Source: Haliea sp040221975
GTDB taxonomy: Bacteria > Pseudomonadota > Gammaproteobacteria > Pseudomonadales > Halieaceae
Length of the DNA: 64,000 nt
Direction: 5' to 3'
Assembly (NCBI GenBank): GCA_040221975.1
Contig: JAVJWR010000036.1
Coordinates: forward strand, 248,001 to 312,000
Part shown: positions 33,196-40,960 of the stretch, piece after piece
Layout of the letters: each line of letters opens with the position of its first letter
How positions within the stretch are numbered: position 1 is the first letter of the stretch
The notes under the pieces: generated by a model
What the model was told of the DNA's origin: nothing
Databases searched by the model: none
Seen by the model: the letters and a program-made list of their open reading frames with translations, nothing else
Program-made: the position numbers and the translations under genes

Positions 33196-35304
33196 GCCGG
33201 CCTCGATCGAGCGCCCGGCCTCCGGCGCCACATCGCGCAGGAACGAGGTACTGAGGCGGATTTCCTCATCACCCAGATTGCGTGCGGCGAGGAACAGGGT
33301 CAGCTCGCTGGCGCCCAGCGGCAGACGGTAGTCGGCGCCCAGATCCCAGCGTGTGTAACCGTCCGTGGGCTCCTCGTTGACGCCGGCGCGGTCCTGGCTG
33401 GACGCTTCCACGACCCGGGTCCACAGCTCCAGGGCATCGTTGCCCCAGCTCAGGCGCCCACCGATGCGTCGCGGAGGCAGGCGCGGCACAAAGTCGCCGC
33501 TGTCCAGCTTGCCGCGGGTGACGTCAGCAAATACACCGAGCCGGAATTCGCCCCCGGCAAAACTGCCGAGGCCAAACTGGCCGTTGACTTCCGCACCATA
33601 GAACTCGGCATCTTCCTGGGTATAGGCGAGTACCGGCAGCTCATCGACTTCCAGGCCGGTATTCATCAGGGTGATGTAGTCGGCAAAGTCGTTGTAGTAA
33701 AAGGTGACTTCGAGATCCTTGTTGCCATTGTGCCAGTGTAGCGACAGATCGACGTTACGCGACACCTCGGTCTCGAGGTCGGGGTCGCCCAGCTCGATTG
33801 CAGCGGTTGCCGCATGTTCAATCCAGTCTTCCGGGCCGCTGCCATCGACATTGGAAAACAGCTCTTCAATGGACGGCGCGCGCTCTGAGCGGGCCAGCTG
33901 CATGCGCAACTGCCAGTCTTCCCCGGCATTCCAGATAGCGGAGCCGGAGAGGCTCACTGCGGTGAAATCCTGCTTGCCCGCGCTCACCGCGTCCGGGTCA
34001 CGCTGATCGCGATCCAGCCGCAGGCCGGCTTCGAAAATCCAGTTGCCCGTGCGCCAGTCCTCGATCAGGAACAGACCCAGATCGCGGCTGTCGGTCACCG
34101 GGATGAAAGCCTCCTCGCCCAGGGCGCTGAACTCACCGACCCTGGCCTGCAGACCCAGGGCACCGCGAAACCCGGCAACCTCGGCGTGCACCAGCTCGAC
34201 CCGGGTCTCCCAGGTCTCATTGCTGTACAGGGTGCCAACCTCGCCATCACCCTCGATTTCGGCGTGCTCGTAATCCGTGTAGGTCACGGTGCTGCGCAGG
34301 GACTCAAAACCGGGCAGGGGTTCGACCAGCTCGAAAGCGAGATCATAGCGGGTCTGCTCGACATCGAGGCGAATACCACCTTCCTCTCCGTCTTCAGCGT
34401 GGTCATCGTCGTGGTCGTCGTGGTCCGCATCGCCGTGGTCCGCATCGTCGTGGTCGTCATGATGACCATGTGCACCGGCGGGAATACCGTACTCGTTCTC
34501 CAGCCGGCTGACCGCAAAACCGAGCAGACCGCGATCGAAATGGTAGCTGGAGCCCAGGGTCAGGGCCCGGGTGCGACCACCGGTGTTGTCGATAAAACCA
34601 TCGGTGGTCTCCACTTCGTCGTCGTGGTCGTCGTGGTCGTCGTCGTGGTCGTCGTCGTGATCGTCATCGTGGTCGTCGTGGTCGCGGGCCGCCAGTCCGG
34701 GAATATCGAGGTTGTTCCAATCCCGGTACAGGGCATCGATATGAAAGGCCATATTGCCGCTGCCGGCGTCGACCCGCAGCACGGCAGTATCCATGTCCGG
34801 GGCCGAATCGTGACGCATTTCCGCACCGCCCTCGACACCATCAATACGCTGTCGCGGGATCCGGTTATCGATCACGTTCACCACCCCGCCGATGGCGCCG
34901 GCGCCGTAGAGCATGGTGGCGGGGCCGCGCAGGACCTCTATGCTGTCTGCCAGCAGGGCCTCTACTGAAACTGCGTGGTCGGCGCTGACTGCCGAGGCAT
35001 CGGCACTGCTGGTCCCGTTCTGCAGCACAGTGACCCGGGGGCCCTGCTGGCCCCGGATTACCGGCTGGCCCACACCTGGGCCGAAGGAGGCATTGGCCAG
35101 GCCGGGGATATCGCCCAGGGTATCGCCGATGCTGGTGCGGGCGGCACGGCGCAGGTCCTCACCGGTCAGCACGGTGACCGGCAGGGCGGTTTCCGCCTCC
35201 TGCTTCTGCAGCGGCGCGGTAACCAACACATGTTCGAGGGGCAGCGATTGCGCTGCCGCGTTCGCACTGGCAACTGCCAGCGCGAGAGGCATGAAACGTT
35301 TCAT
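33178..35304 (-). CDS. znuD: TonB-dependent receptor with His/Asp-rich loops, ZnuD-like
   Basis: 708 residues, with signal peptide MKRFMPLALAVASANAAAQ. The TonB-box/plug (VLVTAPLQKQEAETALPVTVLTGEDL, RGQQGPRV, VLRGPATMLYGAGAIGG) is followed by a beta-barrel ending RYRF. Two extracellular loops at residues about 208-231 and 278-303 are made almost only of His and Asp. This resembles ZnuD of Neisseria and related zinc receptors, whose loops bind Zn2+. A small cysteine-containing membrane protein is encoded just upstream on the same strand. The long Asp/His runs are coded by simple GTC/GTG-type repeats and may vary in length. No Zur box was found. Confidence 0.85.
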   Translation of the reverse strand: MKRFMPLALAVASANAAAQSLPLEHVLVTAPLQKQEAETALPVTVLTGEDLRRAARTSIGDTLGDIPGLANASFGPGVGQPVIRGQQGPRVTVLQNGTSSADASAVSADHAVSVEALLADSIEVLRGPATMLYGAGAIGGVVNVIDNRIPRQRIDGVEGGAEMRHDSAPDMDTAVLRVDAGSGNMAFHIDALYRDWNNLDIPGLAARDHDDHDDDHDDDHDDDHDDHDDEVETTDGFIDNTGGRTRALTLGSSYHFDRGLLGFAVSRLENEYGIPAGAHGHHDDHDDADHGDADHDDHDDDHAEDGEEGGIRLDVEQTRYDLAFELVEPLPGFESLRSTVTYTDYEHAEIEGDGEVGTLYSNETWETRVELVHAEVAGFRGALGLQARVGEFSALGEEAFIPVTDSRDLGLFLIEDWRTGNWIFEAGLRLDRDQRDPDAVSAGKQDFTAVSLSGSAIWNAGEDWQLRMQLARSERAPSIEELFSNVDGSGPEDWIEHAATAAIELGDPDLETEVSRNVDLSLHWHNGNKDLEVTFYYNDFADYITLMNTGLEVDELPVLAYTQEDAEFYGAEVNGQFGLGSFAGGEFRLGVFADVTRGKLDSGDFVPRLPPRRIGGRLSWGNDALELWTRVVEASSQDRAGVNEEPTDGYTRWDLGADYRLPLGASELTLFLAARNLGDEEIRLSTSFLRDVAPEAGRSIEAGLRYRF
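34397..34472 (-). repeat. His/Asp-coding low-complexity tract, loop 2
   Basis: Simple codon repetition of GAC/GAT and CAC/CAT on the minus strand codes about 25 residues of mixed His, Asp and Ala in the second extracellular loop of the receptor. Confidence 0.8.
34615..34683 (-). repeat. His/Asp-coding low-complexity tract, loop 1
   Basis: A more regular run of the six- and nine-base units that code DH, DDH and DDDH. It encodes about 23 residues of only His and Asp in the first loop. Confidence 0.85.
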
Positions 35305-35309
35305 GGTCT

Positions 35310-35349
35310 ACTCCTGATAGAAGAAAAGAAAAAGTTTTCTCTCAGGAGT
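35310..35349 (-). promoter_or_regulatory. Hairpin pairing the upstream stop with the receptor Shine-Dalgarno
   Basis: On the transcript, ACTCCTGA (35349-35342), which includes the UGA of the small membrane protein, pairs perfectly with TCAGGAGT (35317-35310). The latter is the ribosome site AGGAG of the receptor. Ribosomes finishing the small gene would melt the stem and expose the site, a classic translational-coupling design. Confidence 0.55.
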
Positions 35350-35641
35350 GGGCGGGGGGACCTGTGGTCTGGCGCGGCAGGTAGCGGTTGCAGGCGCGCG
35401 CGGCAAACGGTGCCGACAGCAGCAGTACCAGCAGCAGGGGGAACAAGAGCAGCGGCAGCACGCTTGCCAGCGGCAATGGCGCGGAGGTCTTGCACAGCAG
35501 ACACTCTGCTGGCGAGTCACCAAGCCCGTGGGCATGGCTTGCTTCGAGAGTCTGGACACCCGTGAGACACAGCAGAGCCAGTACCGCGACAATGCGGGCC
35601 AGGCGGCGGCTGCGGGCTTTCAGGGTGAAGGACGGAAGCAT
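35342..35641 (-). CDS. Small Cys/His membrane protein upstream of the zinc receptor
   Basis: 99 residues. An N-terminal helix (RLARIVAVLALLCLTGVQTLEA), a periplasmic stretch with HAHG and CLLC (SPAECLLCK), and a second strongly hydrophobic helix (LPLLLFPLLLVLLLSA) are seen. It recalls DUF2946-type proteins often placed next to metal-uptake genes, but I cannot confirm family membership. The stop is 37 bases before the receptor start and lies in a hairpin with its ribosome site. A metal-related accessory role is inference. Confidence 0.65.
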   Translation of the reverse strand: MLPSFTLKARSRRLARIVAVLALLCLTGVQTLEASHAHGLGDSPAECLLCKTSAPLPLASVLPLLLFPLLLVLLLSAPFAARACNRYLPRQTTGPPAHS

Positions 35642-35675
35642 GACGTTTACAGCACGACAAACGGATCGATGGCGG

Positions 35676-35705
35676 AGTATAGCGGCTCCTCCGGCGAGCA
35701 GCCAA
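35676..35705 (-). promoter_or_regulatory. Sigma-70-like promoter for the small protein/receptor operon
   Basis: On the minus strand TTGGCT (35705-35700), an 18-base spacer and TATACT (35681-35676) give a start about 28 bases before the ATG. The quasi-palindrome CGTTT-N10-AAACG (35643-35662) lies in the leader and could be an operator; it does not match the Zur consensus I know. Confidence 0.45.
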
Positions 35706-35723
35706 ATTTTTCGTTACCGCACT

Positions 35724-36110
35724 TCAGGCCGACAGCTGCTCCAGCATGGCTGCCATTTTCGCATGCAGCAGGTTGATGCCCTTCAGCGGCCGCACCATGA
35801 CCTTGAATTCGACAATCTTCCCGTCCACGTTGAAGGTAATGATATCGACCCCGTTGACGGTGATACCGTCGATATCGCAGGTAAACTCCAGCACCGCATG
35901 GGGCTCCGCAACGACCTCCTTGACGTAGCGAAAGCTGTCGTTGAACACCGCCATGGCGCCGGTCAGGTACATGCGGGTGAGATCGCGCCCCTCCTGCGGC
36001 CGGTGCACGACCGGAGACCAGAACACGCAATCTTCCGCCAACAACGCCTCCAGGCGAGATGGATCGCCTGATTTGACTATCTCGTGCCACTCCGCCAGTG
36101 CCTGCAACAT
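35724..36110 (-). CDS. SnoaL-like / NTF2-fold protein
   Basis: 128 residues. WHEIVKSGDPSRLEALLAEDCVFWSPVV at the start, a central FNDSFRYVKEVVAEPHAVLEFTCDIDG and a final FKVMVRPLKG are typical of the SnoaL-like/NTF2 cone fold. Known members include steroid isomerases, polyketide cyclases and many of unknown role. It is last in the uptake/CoA-ligase operon, 62 bases after the hydrolase, suggesting an isomerase or dehydratase step. Inference. Confidence 0.8.
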   Translation of the reverse strand: MLQALAEWHEIVKSGDPSRLEALLAEDCVFWSPVVHRPQEGRDLTRMYLTGAMAVFNDSFRYVKEVVAEPHAVLEFTCDIDGITVNGVDIITFNVDGKIVEFKVMVRPLKGINLLHAKMAAMLEQLSA

Positions 36111-36172
36111 GGTGTCTCCCGCTTCGCTGTCAGCGGCAAAGATGCCACTGCAAACCTGCTTTGTCCATGCAG

Positions 36173-37033
36173 TCAGGGTAGCGCAGCGAGGAAGCTGTCG
36201 ATCGCGCGCCGGGACTCCGGCTCGTCCAGGGTGGGTGCATGGCCGCGGCGGGGAATCTCCGCGCTGACCAGGTCAGGCTTGCGCCGCCGCATCTCCGCCA
36301 CGCAGCTGGCGGCCAGGATATCGGAGTGAATGCCACGCAGAACCAGAATCGGCAGCTCGCGGATGGATTCGAATACCGGCCAGAGGTCCGGCGGTACCGC
36401 GTTGTCGTCGCTGGCGGCCATCGGCTCGGCGATCGCCGGGTCATAGGCCGGCACTGGCCGGCCGTCCACCTCGCGATACAGGGCGCGGGTAAAGCCCAGC
36501 CAATCCTCGTCGGTAAAATCGGGGAACGCGGCAGCATTGATGGCCCGGACCTGGGCTACGGCTTGCTCCCAGTCGGCAGCCGGTTGTGTCTTGCCGACAT
36601 AGCCCTTGATGCGTTCCAGCCCCGCCGGATCCACCTCGGGACCAATATCGTTGAGAACAATGCCGTTGACCCGGGCCGGCTGCATGGCCGCCATCAGCAT
36701 GGCCATCAGGCCTCCCATGGAGGTCCCCACCAGCAGGGCCTCCTGTACCCCCTGGCCGTCCAGCAGGGTAAACATGTCCTGCACGTAGGTGCCGGGGTGA
36801 TAATTGGCGGGGTTGGGGTCGTAGTCCGAGCGGCCACGGCCGCGCTGCTCGGCTACCAGTACCCGGTAGCGCTGTGCCAGATGCGGAGCCAGGCCGGCAA
36901 AATCGGCGGCATTGCGGGTCAGGCCGTGCATGCACAGGGCCACCGGCGCACCGGTGCCGGGGCCGGCATAATCGCGCGCATACAGGCGCAGGCCATCGCT
37001 GCTGTGGTACCAGAGGTCCGTAAACTCAGTCAT
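36173..37033 (-). CDS. Alpha/beta hydrolase
   Basis: 286 residues from ATG 37033, overlapping the CoA-ligase gene by 8 bases. The nucleophile elbow is GTSMGGLMAM, the oxyanion strand is CMHGLTRNAADF, and a late GHAP supplies the catalytic His. An Asp follows in the usual place near the last strands. It probably cleaves an ester or a carbon-carbon bond of the substrate handled by the operon. Substrate unknown. Confidence 0.87.
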   Translation of the reverse strand: MTEFTDLWYHSSDGLRLYARDYAGPGTGAPVALCMHGLTRNAADFAGLAPHLAQRYRVLVAEQRGRGRSDYDPNPANYHPGTYVQDMFTLLDGQGVQEALLVGTSMGGLMAMLMAAMQPARVNGIVLNDIGPEVDPAGLERIKGYVGKTQPAADWEQAVAQVRAINAAAFPDFTDEDWLGFTRALYREVDGRPVPAYDPAIAEPMAASDDNAVPPDLWPVFESIRELPILVLRGIHSDILAASCVAEMRRRKPDLVSAEIPRRGHAPTLDEPESRRAIDSFLAALP

Positions 37034-38585
37034 GCTGCAGCTCCGTAAACTGTGCGCGCAGCTCGCGCTTGAGGATCTTGCCGTTGGGGTTGCGCGGCAG
37101 GCTGTCGGCAAAGCGGACTGCCGCCAGCCGCTGTTGCTTGCCGAGGCGCGCATTGGCCCAGGCCAGCAGCTCCTCCGTACCTTCCGCGGCATCCGCTTCC
37201 GGTACCACCACCGCCAGCGGCGTTTCCCCCCAGCGGGCACTGGTTATGCCAATGACGGCGACGTCGTTGACTGACGGATGCTGCACCAGCACCGCCTCAA
37301 TATCCTGAGGATACACGTTCTGGCCACCGGACAGGATCATGTCCTTTTTCCGGTCGACAATAAACAGGAAACCATCCTCATCAACATAGCCGATATCGCC
37401 CGAGCGCAGCCACTGCACGCCCTGTCCATCGACGAACTCGGACTCGCGATTGGCGTCGTCGCGATGCCAATAGCCGGGCATGGTGATCCGCCCCCGGGAG
37501 GCAATCTCCCCAGGGCTGTTGGCGCCGAGCACGCGATCATCATCATCGACGATGCAGATGTCGGTGCCGATCAGCGGTTTGCCCACCGAATCCCAGCGGC
37601 CTGTGGCCTCCTCCGGCTCAAGGGTGGTAATGATGCCCTCCGTCAGCCCGTACAGCTCGATAATGCCGCAGGGGAAGTGGCGGAAGATTTCCCGCTTGAG
37701 GCCCTCGCGCAGGGGCGAGCCACAGCTCATCATGGCGTGCATGCTGCTGACGTCGAAGCTGCCCTGGACCATCTGCTCGCATACCCGCTGGAACTGTACC
37801 GGCACCATCGCCGTGTGGGTTATGCGCTCGCGCGCCACGGTTGCCAGAAATTCCACCGGATCAAACCGCGTGTGTACCACCAGGGTACCGCCCGCCAGCA
37901 CCGTGCACAGCATCGCCACCCAGGAGATGTTGGAGTACAGACCCAGGGTGAGCAGTGTGCGCGCGGCCCCGTGGTAACGCAGGGCGATAGCGAGGTCGTA
38001 GGCCCAGTCGCGGCGAGTGCGGTGACTGTGCAGGATACCCTTGGGCTGACCGGTGGTACCCGAACTGTAAATGATATTGAGCGGCGCATCCGGCGTCAGC
38101 GTCAGCGCCGGCAATGCAGCCGGCTGTCCGTCGCACAGCTCAGCGAGGCCAGTCCAGGTGTCGTCGCCGTCGCCTGCGGTGACGCACAGGCGCAGGCAGT
38201 GGGACAGTGAAGGCAACAGCGGCTGCAGACGTGCCTGCTGGTCCGCGCTGACCACCAGCGCGGTGATTCCGGCATCCAGCAACATGGAGCGCAGGGCTTC
38301 ATCACTGACCGACAGATTGACCGGGACCGATACCGCACCCGCGGCCAGGGTGCCGAACAGGGCCTGCACCATCGCCAGGCCGTTGCTCATCACCACGCCG
38401 ACGCGATCGCCGGCGACCACCCCGCGGGACCGCAGCCCATGGGCGAACCGGTGGTTGGCCGCGGTGAACTGCGCCCAGTCCAGGCGCACCTCACCACAGA
38501 CCAGCGCCGGCTTGTGTGCGCGCCATTTGCCGTGCAGTGCCAGGATTTCCGGCAACAGGGGCACCGGCGCCTCGAATCCGCTCAT
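37026..38585 (-). CDS. Acyl-CoA synthetase (AMP-binding ANL family)
   Basis: 519 residues. Motif IIYSSGTTGQPKGILHSH binds ATP, LYGLTEGIITTL is the A5 region, and GDIGYVDEDGFLFIVDRKKDMILSGGQNVYPQDIE spans A7-A8 with hinge and CoA-binding parts. The catalytic Lys is in NPNGKILKREL. It activates a carboxylic acid to its CoA thioester. It follows the receptor gene by 15 bases, so it likely acts on the compound the receptor and symporter import. The acid itself is not identifiable. Confidence 0.9.
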   Translation of the reverse strand: MSGFEAPVPLLPEILALHGKWRAHKPALVCGEVRLDWAQFTAANHRFAHGLRSRGVVAGDRVGVVMSNGLAMVQALFGTLAAGAVSVPVNLSVSDEALRSMLLDAGITALVVSADQQARLQPLLPSLSHCLRLCVTAGDGDDTWTGLAELCDGQPAALPALTLTPDAPLNIIYSSGTTGQPKGILHSHRTRRDWAYDLAIALRYHGAARTLLTLGLYSNISWVAMLCTVLAGGTLVVHTRFDPVEFLATVARERITHTAMVPVQFQRVCEQMVQGSFDVSSMHAMMSCGSPLREGLKREIFRHFPCGIIELYGLTEGIITTLEPEEATGRWDSVGKPLIGTDICIVDDDDRVLGANSPGEIASRGRITMPGYWHRDDANRESEFVDGQGVQWLRSGDIGYVDEDGFLFIVDRKKDMILSGGQNVYPQDIEAVLVQHPSVNDVAVIGITSARWGETPLAVVVPEADAAEGTEELLAWANARLGKQQRLAAVRFADSLPRNPNGKILKRELRAQFTELQHD

Positions 38586-38600
38586 GTTGCCGACCCCAGT

Positions 38601-40850
38601 CTAGAAGCGGTATTCCACCGTGGCGGTCACCGTGCGCGGCGGCGCATAGAACACGGAGGTGTTGTCTTCCAGCCCCAGTGTCGAGGGGCAGCCGCCGGAG
38701 CCAAAACAGTAGCCCGCGGTCTTGATCAGCTCATCGGTCAGATTCTTGCCATGGATACCAAACAGCCACTGCTCGTCCGAGCTGAGCCAGACAATGCTGG
38801 CATTGAGGATGTCGTAGCTCTCCTGGTCGATGACGGGCACTGGCGCCTCGAACTGGGTGATGTCGCCCTTGTAGGACCAGTTCAGATTCGCGGTGACGTC
38901 ACCACCGGCAAGTCCGGTGCTGTAGATCAGGCCGACATACACCATTTCCTCCGGTGTATTCTGCACCGCGCGCTGGTCGGACACGTCCACGCCGTTGACC
39001 TGCCAGTCCTTGATCTCGGCGTCCAGGAAGCTGAGCGCAAGCTGCATGCTGAAGCCCTGCCCCAGCAGGATGTTGCCTTCCAGCTCGATACCCGAGATCT
39101 CTGCCTCGGCGGCATTGGTCACGGTACCCACGAAGCCGTCGTTGACACCGTCGCCGTCACTGTCGGTGCCTACCGAACCGGGGATCTGCATGTCCTGGTA
39201 GTCACTGTAGAACAGCGCGATGTTGGTGACCGCGCGCCCGTCCCACCAGGTGGTCTTGTAGCCGAGCTCCCAGGAATCGAGGGTTTCCGGGTCAAAGCCG
39301 CGCTCGACTTCGGGGGTCGCGAAGTTGGCGCCGCGGGGATCGAAGCTGCCTGCCTTCCAGCCCTGGCTGTAGCTGGCGTAGACCGTGGTGTCATCATTCA
39401 ATGCGTAGCTCAGATTGAGCCGTGGCGAGAAGTCAGTATAGGTTTTGCTGGCTTCATAGTCGCTGGTGGTGGCCAGCAAGATGGCACTGTCATTGCCGAG
39501 GAACGGCGAACCAAGACCCAGGTAGGTGCCGCGGAAAACATCCGCAGTGCGCTTGTCCTCGGTGTAGCGCCCGCCGACAGACAGTGACAGGGCCTCGGTC
39601 AGACTATAGGTCACGTCTGCAAACAGCGACCAGGCTTCCGTATCCACCGTACCGCCAGTGTAGGCGGTAACCGGGCCGAGCTGTCCCAGCACCACATCAA
39701 AATCGTTGGAAGCTGTCGCGTCCAGGTAGTAAAAACCGGTGACCAGGTTCCAGCGGTCGGCGTTGTACAGTAGCTGGAATTCCTGGCTGAACTGCTCGTT
39801 GTCGTAGATGACCGGGGCGTCAAAATCCATGACCGCGAGGCCGTCGAAGTCGATCACGGATTCGGTGTAGTCTTCGCGCCAGGCGCTGATCGAACGCAGG
39901 GTGATGGTATCACTGAAGTTCCAGTCCACCGACAGCATCAGGCCTTCGGCGTCGATCTCATTGTTGCCGTTGATGCCTGCTGTAGACACTGACGCGGAAG
40001 CGCCGGCAGTAGTGTCATAGGGGTCGTTGAGTACAGGTACGCCACTCACGGCGCCAGGAAAGGGCCGAAAGCCGGCAACGGGATTGGTCTTGTCGTTGAG
40101 CTTGTCGTAGGCGAGGCGGACCAGCCAATCGTCATTGGGCAGCCACTCGGCACTGGCACGCCAGGCGAACAGGTCCTTGTCGTAGTGCTCGTCCCCGGTG
40201 GTGAGGTTCTTGCCGTAGCCGTCGCGGGTCAGCGACGCCACTGTCGCACCGACGCGGAAGGTATCGGTTACCGGTGCTGACACGGTGCCAACCAGGTCCA
40301 TCTGCTCATAGCTGCCATAGGACGCTTTCAGGCGCACATCAACGTCGTCGCTGAGCCGGCGGGTCACGTACTTGATGGCTCCGCCCACGGCATTGCGCCC
40401 GTACAGCGTGCCCTGGGGACCGCGCAGCACCTCCACCCGCTCGACATCATAGATGTCCAACAGGGCCGCCTGGGGCCGGGCGATATAGACGTCATCCAGA
40501 TACAGGGCCACGCCCTGCTCAAAGCCGGCAAGAGGATCCTGTTGGCCAACACCGCGGATAAAGGCGGTCAGCGTGGTGCTGGTGGCCCGGGAGGGTTCCA
40601 GGGTCACGCTGGGAATCATCTGCGCCAGCTCGCTGATATCGGTGGCCCCGCGCAGACGCAGGGCATCGCCGGACAGCGCGGTAACCGCGATGGGGACATC
40701 CTGCAGGTTTTCCGCCCGGCGCCGGGCGGTAACCACCACTTCTTCCAGCGCCAGAGCCGGGCCGGTCTGCGCCAGGGCGGGGCTGAACTGTGCTGCGGAA
40801 GCCAGGGAAACTGCCAGGGCAATAGCGGAGCGCGGTGCGAGTGCTTTCAT
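38601..40850 (-). CDS. TonB-dependent receptor
   Basis: 749 residues from ATG 40850, with ribosome site AAGGTGA. A second ATG at 40868 would add six residues. The signal peptide ends near FSPALAQ. The plug holds EEVVVTARRRAENLQDVPIAV, IRGVGQQDP and VEVLRGPQGTLYGRNAVGGAI, and the barrel ends in YRF. It has the common marine-type (BtuB/FhuA-superfamily, IPR039426-like) layout used for steroids, siderophores or aromatic compounds. Its promoter contains a TetR-type operator in the spacer and another downstream, so it is strongly regulated. Confidence 0.9.
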   Translation of the reverse strand: MKALAPRSAIALAVSLASAAQFSPALAQTGPALALEEVVVTARRRAENLQDVPIAVTALSGDALRLRGATDISELAQMIPSVTLEPSRATSTTLTAFIRGVGQQDPLAGFEQGVALYLDDVYIARPQAALLDIYDVERVEVLRGPQGTLYGRNAVGGAIKYVTRRLSDDVDVRLKASYGSYEQMDLVGTVSAPVTDTFRVGATVASLTRDGYGKNLTTGDEHYDKDLFAWRASAEWLPNDDWLVRLAYDKLNDKTNPVAGFRPFPGAVSGVPVLNDPYDTTAGASASVSTAGINGNNEIDAEGLMLSVDWNFSDTITLRSISAWREDYTESVIDFDGLAVMDFDAPVIYDNEQFSQEFQLLYNADRWNLVTGFYYLDATASNDFDVVLGQLGPVTAYTGGTVDTEAWSLFADVTYSLTEALSLSVGGRYTEDKRTADVFRGTYLGLGSPFLGNDSAILLATTSDYEASKTYTDFSPRLNLSYALNDDTTVYASYSQGWKAGSFDPRGANFATPEVERGFDPETLDSWELGYKTTWWDGRAVTNIALFYSDYQDMQIPGSVGTDSDGDGVNDGFVGTVTNAAEAEISGIELEGNILLGQGFSMQLALSFLDAEIKDWQVNGVDVSDQRAVQNTPEEMVYVGLIYSTGLAGGDVTANLNWSYKGDITQFEAPVPVIDQESYDILNASIVWLSSDEQWLFGIHGKNLTDELIKTAGYCFGSGGCPSTLGLEDNTSVFYAPPRTVTATVEYRF

Positions 40851-40906
40851 GAGGATCACCTTTTTCATTATGAGTAGTCTGGTCGACTCTGCGCTTGCGA
40901 CGCAGA

Positions 40907-40922
40907 TTCAACAATTGTTGAA
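40907..40922. promoter_or_regulatory. TetR-type operator, downstream copy
   Basis: TTCAACAATTGTTGAA is a perfect 16-base palindrome. It begins about 3 bases after the predicted transcript start (near 40925) of the receptor gene. Its start is 31 bases, about three helical turns, from the next copy. Confidence 0.75.
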
Positions 40923-40931
40923 TTCCGGAGC

Positions 40932-40960
40932 AAAATATTCAACATTTGTTGAAATGTCAA
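40932..40960 (-). promoter_or_regulatory. Receptor promoter with operator filling the spacer
   Basis: On the minus strand TTGACA (40960-40955, perfect -35), a spacer of 17 bases, then TATTTT (40937-40932). The spacer contains TTCAACATTTGTTGAA (40938-40953 on the plus strand), one mismatch from a palindrome. The -35 overlaps the symporter stop codon. Repressor binding would block RNA polymerase directly. Confidence 0.75.

Noticed and set aside
34186..34968. Plus-strand open frame with long Val runs
   Set aside because: It is the complement of the His/Asp repeats in the zinc receptor; the Val run is produced by GTC/GTG repeats, not a real membrane protein.
35643..35662. Zur box upstream of the zinc receptor operon
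   Set aside because: CGTTT-N10-AAACG is symmetric but lacks the AT-rich core expected of Zur sites; kept only as a possible unknown operator.
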